From: Micromonospora pallida
GTDB lineage: Bacteria > Actinomycetota > Actinomycetes > Mycobacteriales > Micromonosporaceae
Assembly: GCF_900090325.1 (NCBI RefSeq)
Contig: NZ_FMHW01000004.1
Span: 1-41,855, forward strand
Length of the DNA stretch: 41,855 nucleotides
Direction: 5' to 3'
The notes below the pieces were generated by a model. That model made no database searches. It saw only the letters and a list, made by a program, of their open reading frames with translations, and had not been told where the DNA came from. Both the position numbers and the translations under genes were made by a program. Below are positions 21,183 through 26,561 of the stretch, in pieces. Within the stretch, counting starts at the first letter, position 1; each line of letters starts with the position of its first letter.

Positions 21183-21347
21183 ATGCCGACGTCCGACATC
21201 GCCCGCCTGGAGCGCGAGCTCCTCGCCGCCCGCGGCAACCCGCAGCGGCACGCCGAGGTCCGGCAGAACATCCGCGAGGCCGGCCTGCCGCACCTCGCCG
21301 CCGAGCTGGACCGCATCGCCGCCACCGACCCGAGCCGGGAGGGCTGA
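21183..21347 (+). CDS. Small hypothetical protein, 54 residues
   Basis: ATG at 21183, two bases after the SpdB-like stop; GGAG lies upstream. MPTSDIARLERELLAARGNP and QRHAEVRQNIREAGLPHLAA predict two helices. It belongs to the same operon as the SpdB-like gene. Not recognised. Confidence 0.55.
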   Translation: MPTSDIARLERELLAARGNPQRHAEVRQNIREAGLPHLAAELDRIAATDPSREG

Positions 21348-21350
21348 CCG

Positions 21351-21506
21351 ATGCGACGCATCACCGCCCAGGTTCCGGCCGACAGCCGGGCCCGCGCGCT
21401 CGCCGGCCGACGGGTGACCCTGCCCGCTGGCACCGACGACGACCTCGTCCGCCGCGCCGACGAGCTGGCCGCCGTCGGCGCGACGCCCCGCATCACCACC
21501 CGATGA
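21351..21506 (+). CDS. Small hypothetical protein, 51 residues
   Basis: ATG at 21351 follows the previous stop by three bases, with GGAGGG upstream. MRRITAQVPADSRARALAGR, RVTLPAGTDDDLVRRADELA: basic start, acidic helix. Too short for family assignment. It lies within the SpdB-like operon. Confidence 0.5.
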   Translation: MRRITAQVPADSRARALAGRRVTLPAGTDDDLVRRADELAAVGATPRITTR

Positions 21507-21509
21507 CGC

Positions 21510-21555
21510 CCCGGGGCGGCGGTCTCACCGACCAAAGCAGTTCCGCCGCCCCGGG
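21510..21555 (+). terminator. Intra-operon hairpin
   Basis: CCCGGGGCGGCGG (21510-21522) pairs with CCGCCGCCCCGGG (21543-21555), a perfect 13-bp stem with a 20-base loop, directly after the 51-residue ORF and 35 bases before the next start. It probably lowers expression of the downstream membrane genes. Confidence 0.6.
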
Positions 21556-21590
21556 CCCGACCTCCCACAGAGAGAGGCAGGACCTCCATC

Positions 21591-21839
21591 ATGACCGACC
21601 CGGCCCCGCCGCAGCGGTACCGGCTGCACATCTTCGACGGCGCGTACGAAGTGCTGCACAAGCGCATCTTCATCGTCACCCTCGACCTGACGCTTCCCGG
21701 CTACGAGGGCATCCTCGACCGGCACCTCCAGGCGCTCACCCGGGCCGCCCTCGCCGCCCACGAGCCGATGAGCGCACCCCGCCTCGAGGTGCGTGACGCG
21801 GTCACCGGCGCGCTCGTCCTCGACTGGTCGGGGGCCTGA
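21591..21839 (+). CDS. Hypothetical 82-residue protein
   Basis: ATG at 21591. MTDPAPPQRYRLHIFDGAYE, VLHKRIFIVTLDLTLPGYEG, ILDRHLQALTRAALAAHEPM, with a final beta-rich end (LEVRDAVTGALVLDWSG). A mixed alpha/beta small domain. Its stop touches the next GTG. Function unknown. Confidence 0.55.
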   Translation: MTDPAPPQRYRLHIFDGAYEVLHKRIFIVTLDLTLPGYEGILDRHLQALTRAALAAHEPMSAPRLEVRDAVTGALVLDWSGA

Positions 21840-21840
21840 C

Positions 21841-22368
21841 GTGGAACTCGCCCGCACCATGTCCCCCACGGCGGTCGCCATCCTGCTGCTGCTCGCCCTG
21901 GTCGTCGACTACATGTCGATCGGACCGAACAGCCTCCGGGATCGGCTGGCCTTCGTGATGGCCGTGCCCGCGATCCGCGAGGGCTTCGACCAGTCGCCGG
22001 CCGACCAGGCGACGGTCGCCGCCGCCGGCGGGCTCATCCAGAGCCTGCTCGACTCCACCGGTGGCGCCTACATCGCCGGGGCCTCGGTGAACGCCATCCT
22101 GGGCGTGCTCATCGGCCTGCTCTGGGTCTACACGATCGGGTGCATGCTGCCGGTCAAGACCGGTAAGAAGCTTGGCCGGTTCGCCACCCTGACCTGGCCC
22201 CAGTCCCCGCTCTACCGGCTCAACACCAAGATGTGGATCGTCGCCATCATCCTCGGGATGATGTCCGACCTGCCCGGCGGGCTGATCGGCGACGTCACCC
22301 GGTCGCTCGTCTCCATCGTCACCAGTCTCGTCGCCCCGATTCCGGGCCTTCTGTTCGGAGCTGCCTGA
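21841..22368 (+). CDS. Multi-pass membrane protein of the SpdB-like operon
   Basis: 175 residues from GTG 21841. Membrane segments: MSPTAVAILLLLALVVDYMS, AYIAGASVNAILGVLIGLLW, LNTKMWIVAIILGMMSDLPG and a C-terminal VSIVTSLVAPIPGLLFGA. Hydrophilic loop of about 45 residues between the first two (IREGFDQSPADQATVAAAGG). Its stop overlaps the next ATG (TGATG). Like SpdB proteins it may insert at sites of DNA transfer. No named family. Confidence 0.6.
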   Translation: MELARTMSPTAVAILLLLALVVDYMSIGPNSLRDRLAFVMAVPAIREGFDQSPADQATVAAAGGLIQSLLDSTGGAYIAGASVNAILGVLIGLLWVYTIGCMLPVKTGKKLGRFATLTWPQSPLYRLNTKMWIVAIILGMMSDLPGGLIGDVTRSLVSIVTSLVAPIPGLLFGAA

Positions 22369-22883
22369 TGCTGACCACCACGATCCTCGCCGCCGCCCAG
22401 GAGCCGGAGCGGGGCTGGGGCGGACCAATCGCTCTGTTCGCCGCGGTCGCCGCCTTCTACGTGATCATCTCCGTGCACCACCGTGTTCAGGAGGCCCGAG
22501 AGCGACGCGCGAACCCCTCCCCTACCCCACCAGGCAGGCGGGGTGTCAGTGACACTACGCAGGCCAGGACGGTGTCTGACACCGCTGACACCGAGCGTGA
22601 CACCGGCTGGTGGGGGCGGATCGCCACCATCGGCGGCAAGCGGGTCCGGGTCATCGAGGGCATCGTCGAGCACGTCGACGAGGCGGTCGACGTCGCCCTA
22701 GACGACGACGAGCCGGCCGAGGACGAGGAGGAGGCGATCGAGGACGTGGTCGACCGCCTGGAGTACCGGGGCGTCGCCTACTCCGAGATCGTCGCCACGC
22801 TGATGGCGGACTTCAAGGTCAGCGAGGCGACCGCCAAGAGGAGGATCCGGGACGCACGCGCCGCCCGGGAGCAGGTGTCGTAG
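22368..22883 (+). CDS. Membrane-anchored protein with acidic stretch and HTH-like end
   Basis: 171 residues from ATG 22368. One N-terminal membrane segment (IALFAAVAAFYVIISVHHRV), a Pro/Thr linker, a very acidic helix (VDEAVDVALDDDEPAEDEEE) and a C-terminal helix pair (YSEIVATLMADFKVSEATAK, RRIRDARAAREQVS) that resembles the HTH of regulators and of SpdB-type relatives. Last gene of the operon, followed by a strong terminator. It is probably a membrane-linked DNA-binding partner of the two proteins before it. Confidence 0.6.
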   Translation: MLTTTILAAAQEPERGWGGPIALFAAVAAFYVIISVHHRVQEARERRANPSPTPPGRRGVSDTTQARTVSDTADTERDTGWWGRIATIGGKRVRVIEGIVEHVDEAVDVALDDDEPAEDEEEAIEDVVDRLEYRGVAYSEIVATLMADFKVSEATAKRRIRDARAAREQVS

Positions 22884-22900
22884 CCAGCCCGGAGACGCGA

Positions 22901-22935
22901 GAGCGCCCCGCCACCTGACCGGTGGCGGGGCGCTC
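22901..22935 (+). terminator. Strong terminator of the SpdB-like operon
   Basis: GAGCGCCCCGCCACC (22901-22915) and GGTGGCGGGGCGCTC (22921-22935) form a perfect 15-bp stem with loop TGACC, 17 bases after the stop codon. This is the longest perfect hairpin I found in the window. Confidence 0.85.
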
Positions 22936-22967
22936 GCTCATACCACGTCCCGCCCATGATCAGGCGG

Positions 22968-22995
22968 TTATCCACAGGACGCCCCGCTGTCCACA
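22968..22995 (+). other. Two DnaA-box-like sites in the gap before the CRISPR array
   Basis: TTATCCACA (22968-22976) is an exact DnaA box and CTGTCCACA (22987-22995) differs by one base from the actinobacterial form TTGTCCACA. Both have the same orientation, 19 bp apart. The gap 22936-23174 holds no credible gene. They could load host DnaA for replication, or be chance. The iterons at 5.8 kb are a competing origin. Confidence 0.5.
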
Positions 22996-23174
22996 GGCAG
23001 ACCGGACCCGCTGGACGGACCGGCCCCCGCCCGGCACGCTCACCACGTCGACGCGGCCACTCCGATCGGCGCCGGCCACACCTGCGGGCGGTGGGGCGCC
23101 GAGAACAGCAGGCCACCGACGTCCGGGCCCGGACAGCAAAGTGCCCGTCCTGTTCGCTAAAGGCGGGGCTACTC

Positions 23175-23229
23175 ACGTTAAAGTGAAGAGAAACTTGTTA
23201 TTTGATCTTTAGCTATCCAGGTCAGGAAG
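23175..23229 (+). promoter_or_regulatory. AT-rich CRISPR leader
   Basis: The 55 bases before the first repeat are only about 36% GC (counted by eye), in a genome of roughly 70%. They end in CAGGTCAGGAAG directly before the repeat, like leaders of actinobacterial type I-E arrays. A leader carries the array promoter and directs Cas1-Cas2 insertion at the first repeat. Confidence 0.7.
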
Positions 23230-23319
23230 GTGTTCCCCGCACACGCGGGGTTGATCCGTTCGCGATCGGATTGCAGGTCGGGTCGAGACCGTGTTCTCCG
23301 CACACGCGGGGGTGATCCA
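23230..23319 (+). CRISPR. Mini CRISPR array, type I-E: two 29-bp repeats and one 32-bp spacer
   Basis: Repeat 1 (23230-23258) starts GTGTTCCCCGC, has the stem-loop CCCCGC-ACAC-GCGGGG and ends TTGATCCG. The spacer is 23259-23290. Repeat 2 (23291-23319) matches at 26 of 29 positions. The 29+32 = 61-bp period, the hairpin and the handle are those of type I-E. Repeat 2 differs at positions 7 (C to T), 22 (T to G) and 29 (G to A); the first leaves a G-U pair, so the stem survives. No cas gene is present in the window, so processing would need host Cas6e/Cascade. A degenerate last repeat is usual at the leader-distal end and agrees with the leader on the left. Confidence 0.88.
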
Positions 23320-23334
23320 CTCACACGACGAAAC

Positions 23335-23366
23335 GGCCCCGCTATTCCACCCGGGAGAGCGGGGCC
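23335..23366. terminator. Terminator between CRISPR array and membrane-protein gene
   Basis: GGCCCCGCT (23335-23343) pairs with AGCGGGGCC (23358-23366). It lies 15 bases after the last repeat and 33 bases beyond the stop of the minus gene at 23399, so it can end both transcripts. Confidence 0.7.
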
Positions 23367-23398
23367 ATTGGCATTGGTCGGGCGGCTCCGAAGGGAAG

Positions 23399-23767
23399 TC
23401 AACGTCCCTCTGGGGAACTTCTCCGGCCACCAGCCGACGGCCGGCGACGCCTTGAGCTACGGCCGCCTGCTTTCGTGTCATCATCCTGCCGCTTGGCTGC
23501 GTTGTCGTTACGTGCCCTGAGAATTGCTGTCACGCCCATCTTCAGCATGACGCCCACTGCCAGGAAGGGAGCGACCGTCGCCGGCACGGCTCCTGCTACC
23601 AGCGCCGCTAGCTCCTTCGCGCCCACGGGATTCGTTTGGACGAACTCGGCAACGAAGCGGAGGTAGTAGTAGATGTACATGCAAGACAATGCGGTGACGG
23701 TCGCCAGCACCGCCAAGCCGAGAACGAAGAGACGCCTACCTGTAGCGAAGTAGTTGTCGTACAGCAT
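23399..23767 (-). CDS. Two-pass membrane protein with basic tail
   Basis: 122 residues from ATG 23767. Membrane segments LFVLGLAVLATVTALSCMYI and ALVAGAVPATVAPFLAVGVM flank a loop (FVQTNPVGAKEL); the C-terminal 40 residues are strongly basic and hydrophilic (NAAKRQDDDTKAGGRSSRRR). Base composition is lower in GC than the lysis genes, suggesting later gain. The ribosome site is poor. Its location beside the array and downstream of the lysis cluster fits an accessory (moron) gene, for example exclusion of other phages. Unproved. Confidence 0.55.
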   Translation of the reverse strand: MLYDNYFATGRRLFVLGLAVLATVTALSCMYIYYYLRFVAEFVQTNPVGAKELAALVAGAVPATVAPFLAVGVMLKMGVTAILRARNDNAAKRQDDDTKAGGRSSRRRRPSAGGRRSSPEGR

Positions 23768-23900
23768 CTTTTTGGGCCTTTCGCGGGGTTCGGTGGGGGT
23801 ACATGCAGAGTCGCCCTTTACCTGCCCGGCTGGGCCTTCTGCATACGCATGACCTTGCCGGACAACATGGGGGCAGCGCGTTGTCGGCAGGCACCAAACC

Positions 23901-23929
23901 GCACTAGAACCTTTGGAGAAAACCTACAA
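23901..23929 (-). promoter_or_regulatory. Weak promoter candidate for the membrane-protein gene
   Basis: On the minus strand, TTGTAG (rc of 23924-23929), a 17-base spacer and TAGTGC (rc of 23901-23906). The spacing is ideal, but both hexamers deviate from consensus. The surrounding gap 23768-24016 is gene-free except for a possible 16-codon ORF (MLSGKVMRMQKAQPGR). Confidence 0.3.
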
Positions 23930-23956
23930 AAGATCACTCCTCGGACATGACAAAAC

Positions 23957-23994
23957 ACGGCCCCGCCCTCCCCATCACGGGAGAGCGGGGCCGT
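23957..23994 (-). terminator. Terminator ending the late/lysis operon
   Basis: ACGGCCCCGC (23957-23966) pairs with GCGGGGCCGT (23985-23994), continued inside by CTCCC/GGGAG. It follows the holin-like gene stop at 24017 on the minus strand. Confidence 0.8.
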
Positions 23995-24016
23995 TGATGT
24001 TGGTCGGTACGCCCGG

Positions 24017-24259
24017 TCAGGGCTGGCCGAGGTCCGGACGCGGCGTGTGCCGCGCCAGGTACCCGCCGATCCCCGCCGCCAGCGCCGGCACCAGCGGCGC
24101 AACGAAGATTTCGACGGTGTCCGGCAGGTCCGTGATCAGGGTCGTGTCCGTGGTGCCGTTGACGATGGCCAGGCCCGCCAGGGCGAGCAGGTACGACCAT
24201 GCGGCCGACGCTTTCACCTTCTTCTCCATCGGGGCCGGGGTAGAGCTGCGCTGCGTCAC
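24017..24259 (-). CDS. Holin-like membrane protein
   Basis: 80 residues from GTG 24259, with GGAGG six bases upstream. Layout: charged start EKKVKASAAWSYL, membrane segment LLALAGLAIVNGTTD, second segment IFVAPLVPALAAGIGGYLAR and end ARHTPRPDLGQP. The K-A-S-A-W start and HTPR end are characteristic of a small actinophage holin group. It would form the membrane pore that lets the amidase reach the wall. Last gene of the lysis cassette. Confidence 0.7.
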   Translation of the reverse strand: MTQRSSTPAPMEKKVKASAAWSYLLALAGLAIVNGTTDTTLITDLPDTVEIFVAPLVPALAAGIGGYLARHTPRPDLGQP

Positions 24260-24282
24260 GGTGTACCTCCAGGTACGACGAG

Positions 24283-24304
24283 GCCCGGACCGCGCGGTCC
24301 GGGC
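24283..24304 (-). terminator. Palindromic hairpin between lysis genes
   Basis: GCCCGGACCGC followed directly by GCGGTCCGGGC is a perfect 22-bp palindrome, in the gap between genes ending at 24320 and starting at 24259. It may act as attenuator or RNA-stability hairpin that sets holin level. Confidence 0.55.
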
Positions 24305-24319
24305 AGGGGGATGGTCAGG

Positions 24320-24562
24320 TCAGGGCGGGCAGCCGAGGGACGAGCGGAGCTCGCCGATTTCCTGGGCGATGCGCCGGCCCCGGTCCGTCTCCGGCGGCGG
24401 GCTGCGGTCCGACAGCACGGTCAGCAGCTCACACCACCGGTGATCCGCCTCCTCCTGGGCGTGATGGGTGTACCAGATGCCTGTCCCCGCCACCGCCAGC
24501 GTGGACACGAGGATTGCGAGCAACGCGTACCAGAGCGGTACCGGTCGTCGATGCGGGCTCAC
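24320..24562 (-). CDS. Single-pass membrane protein of the lysis cassette
   Basis: 80 residues, GTG at 24562 in a GTGA overlap. One N-terminal membrane helix (PLWYALLAILVSTLAVAGTG) and a charged outer or periplasmic helix with two cysteines (EADHRWCELLTVLSDRSPPP, then LGCPP). The N-in topology with helical ectodomain recalls spanin- or Rz-like and holin-antagonist proteins, but actinobacteria lack the classical outer membrane, so a holin regulator is more likely. Confidence 0.55.
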   Translation of the reverse strand: MSPHRRPVPLWYALLAILVSTLAVAGTGIWYTHHAQEEADHRWCELLTVLSDRSPPPETDRGRRIAQEIGELRSSLGCPP

Positions 24563-24828
24563 CGGGGATCACCCGCCGACGGCGCGGACGACGGCAACGG
24601 CGAGGGCGGCGGCGGCTCCGGCGAGCCCGGCGCGGACGACAATCCGGTGCCCTGGGTATACCCAGCCAGCCAGAGGCGCAGGACGCCCGGCCCGGCCATC
24701 AGTGCGGCGCTGACCAGCAGCGGAGGCCATCCCGCCCCGGTCACCAGGGAGTGGGCGAACCCTGCCACCCCGGCGACGAGACAGGTGATGTCCCGCAGCC
24801 ACGGCACGCGCGTTTGCTGTGGCGTCAC
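24559..24828 (-). CDS. Putative second holin / lysis membrane protein
   Basis: 89 residues, GTG at 24828 overlapping the amidase stop. Hydrophobic stretches RDITCLVAGVAGFAHSLVTG and PPLLVSAALMAGPGVLRLWL, then a Pro/Ser-rich tail (GSPEPPPPSPLPSS). Small size, two membrane segments and coupling to the endolysin suggest a holin or anti-holin. It cannot be told from sequence which of the membrane proteins triggers lysis. Confidence 0.6.
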   Translation of the reverse strand: MTPQQTRVPWLRDITCLVAGVAGFAHSLVTGAGWPPLLVSAALMAGPGVLRLWLAGYTQGTGLSSAPGSPEPPPPSPLPSSAPSAGDPR

Positions 24829-25760
24829 TCACGTGCCTGGCCCTGGCCGGCGGTGGCGAGCAACTCGCCCATCCGTCGGAGCACCTCCGTGGCGTCGAGG
24901 GTGCCGTCCTGGCCCTGCTCGACGAGCGCGCGCAGCTCGGCGTCGCGGGCGGCCTCGGTTGCTGCCTGCTCGGCGAGCTGCCGGCGCGTCTGCTCGCCCT
25001 GCGCCTGGATCGCCTCGAGCACCTTCGCCTGGCTGCCGCCGGTCACCGCGGCAAGGATCGCCTCTTCGCGAACCCGCGCGTCCGCCAGCTCAGCCAGGAC
25101 CGAGTTCCGGGTCTGGAGAACGTAGTAGTTGGTGCTCGACAGCACGCCGGCCACGGTGGTGGTGGGTGAGCTGTATGCCACGCCCTTGCCTGTGACCAGC
25201 TTGATCGGGTCGGTCAGTTCCATCTCATCTCCGTTCATGGCGCGCTTGACCCTGTCCAGCAGGTGGTCCCAGGGGAAGTTGGGACCGGGGTCGGTGTGGC
25301 TGGTGCCGCCCCAGGCCAGCCGCATGTCGTTGTGCCCGTAGAAGGCCCGTACCTTGGGGTTGGCCTTCATTTCGGCCACGGTGGCCCGGCGGGGTGCGAT
25401 GTCGTACTCCCGGCAGACCACCGCCAGCACCTCGGCCAGGCGGTCCCACGCCACGTTGGCCAGCCACCACTGCCGGCTGGCCGACACCCGGCCAGTGATC
25501 TCCACCGAGATGCCGTTCTCGTTGCCGGTGCTCGACCCGGCATGGCCGGCGCGCGACCGGGTGTCCAGCGACTGGACGACCGAGTCCCCGTCGACGTAGA
25601 AGTGCGAGCCGACACCGTCGGTGCGGCGGGTGGCGTAGGACGCCTCCGCCTCGGCCGTGGCGGTGTTGTCGGTGGCGTGGATCGCGATGCCGAACTTCTG
25701 ACCGTCGCGGTCGTCGTAGGCATTGCGCCCCTGCTTGAAGGGGATTCCTGGGACCTTCAC
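24825..25760 (-). CDS. Endolysin: N-acetylmuramoyl-L-alanine amidase (amidase_2/PGRP-like)
   Basis: 311 residues from GTG 25760, in a GTGA overlap. The zinc amidase domain spans about 20-165: FGIAIHATDNTATAEAEASY (first His), SHFYVDGDSVVQSLD, AGHAGSSTGNENGISVEITG (second His and the NENGISVE strand) and FYGHNDM...TSHTDPGPNFPW (His and the HTDPGP motif). It cuts the bond between muramic acid and the peptide. The C-terminal 130 residues are a coiled coil (LAELADARVREEAILAAVTG, AQGEQTRRQLAEQAATEAAR), unusual in place of a wall-binding repeat. No signal peptide, so holin-dependent. Confidence 0.88.
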   Translation of the reverse strand: MKVPGIPFKQGRNAYDDRDGQKFGIAIHATDNTATAEAEASYATRRTDGVGSHFYVDGDSVVQSLDTRSRAGHAGSSTGNENGISVEITGRVSASRQWWLANVAWDRLAEVLAVVCREYDIAPRRATVAEMKANPKVRAFYGHNDMRLAWGGTSHTDPGPNFPWDHLLDRVKRAMNGDEMELTDPIKLVTGKGVAYSSPTTTVAGVLSSTNYYVLQTRNSVLAELADARVREEAILAAVTGGSQAKVLEAIQAQGEQTRRQLAEQAATEAARDAELRALVEQGQDGTLDATEVLRRMGELLATAGQGQARE

Positions 25761-25993
25761 GGCGTCTCCAGCGGGTGCAGGATCGCGATTTCCAACAGTT
25801 TCGGGTGCAGTGGCGCGTCGAGCAGGCTGATGTCCCATCCGGCGTCGATCCAGCCCTCGGGGATGCCGAGCTCGGCCCGGATGCGGTCCAGGTGCTGCTC
25901 GACCAACGGGTTCGGGTCGACGGCGATGCCGATCTCGTACAGGTGGATCTCGTCGCCGGTGGGCGTCCTGATCCGCAGGTACCACATGGTCAT
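25757..25993 (-). CDS. Small hypothetical tail-region protein
   Basis: 78 residues, coupled at both ends (ATGA/GTGA). MTMWYLRIRTPTGDEIHLYE, IGIAVDPNPLVEQHLDRIRA, ELGIPEGWIDAGWDISLLDA. Beta-rich start and helical middle, between the fibre gene and the endolysin. No known family; perhaps a fibre chaperone or minor tail component. Confidence 0.5.
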   Translation of the reverse strand: MTMWYLRIRTPTGDEIHLYEIGIAVDPNPLVEQHLDRIRAELGIPEGWIDAGWDISLLDAPLHPKLLEIAILHPLETP

Positions 25994-26550
25994 GACGCCA
26001 CCATCCGATCCCAGGTGACGCTCATCGCCGGCTGGTTGTCGGCGGTGACCGCCGTTCCGAGCGCTGCACCGGAGTCCTGCATCGCGTACAACTCAACGTA
26101 ATCACCGATGTCGAGGTATATGAGCGTCGTGCGGGCCACCACCGAGTTCACGTTGGCTCCGGCGGTGGACTGGATCAACACCTCGGTACCGAGGACGCTG
26201 GAGCCGTTGACCGCCCAGCGCACGCCGCGCCTGCCCGTCGTGTTGTTGGCCCAGCTAATGCCGCCCCCGCACAGATACAGGCCCGGGTAGCGAGCGGTAT
26301 ATCTGCTGGTGCTGCTCGACGTCGAGTGCCCGCCAATCCCGTCCAGATCGGTATCGAAGTCCTCGACGCCGAACAGCACCGCCGTCCACGTGCCGGACGT
26401 GAACGACTGAGTGACGGACTGCCGCACTTTCGCCGCTGGCTTCCGCATCAAAAAACGCAACGGATCGCGGACGTACGCGTTCAAATTCGTACTGTTGAGC
26501 GCGTCGATGCCGTTGGCCCACGCGGGTTTGGTTTCGGGTACGACGGGCAC
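25990..26550 (-). CDS. Putative tail fibre/receptor-binding protein with C1q-like fold
   Basis: 186 residues from GTG 26550. A short N-terminal anchor (ANGIDALNSTNLNAYVRDPL) precedes a beta-rich globular part: GTWTAVLFGVEDFDTDLDGI, RYTARYPGLYLCGGGISWAN, TGRRGVRWAVNGSSVLGTEV, TTLIYLDIGDYVELYAMQDS. The pattern ...PG.Y...G...W......R.....NG......D.V.L resembles the C1q/TNF-like heads seen on phage receptor-binding proteins. Place after the tail-tip gene supports host recognition. Confidence 0.65.
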   Translation of the reverse strand: MPVVPETKPAWANGIDALNSTNLNAYVRDPLRFLMRKPAAKVRQSVTQSFTSGTWTAVLFGVEDFDTDLDGIGGHSTSSSTSRYTARYPGLYLCGGGISWANNTTGRRGVRWAVNGSSVLGTEVLIQSTAGANVNSVVARTTLIYLDIGDYVELYAMQDSGAALGTAVTADNQPAMSVTWDRMVAS

Positions 26551-26561
26551 GGTGTCTCCTT

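Noticed and set aside
20074..22883. Full conjugative transfer system
   Set aside because: No FtsK/TraB-type ATPase, relaxase or Rep gene is visible anywhere in the window; only spread- and regulator-like genes are present.
22936..23174. Cas gene remnants near the array
   Set aside because: No frame in the 22.9-24.0 kb region resembles Cas1, Cas2, Cas3 or Cascade proteins.
23209..23520. Short frames in both directions that translate through 23.2-23.5 kb (for example NPACAGNTF and FPAHAGLIRS)
   Set aside because: They are translations of CRISPR repeats, a well-known annotation artefact.
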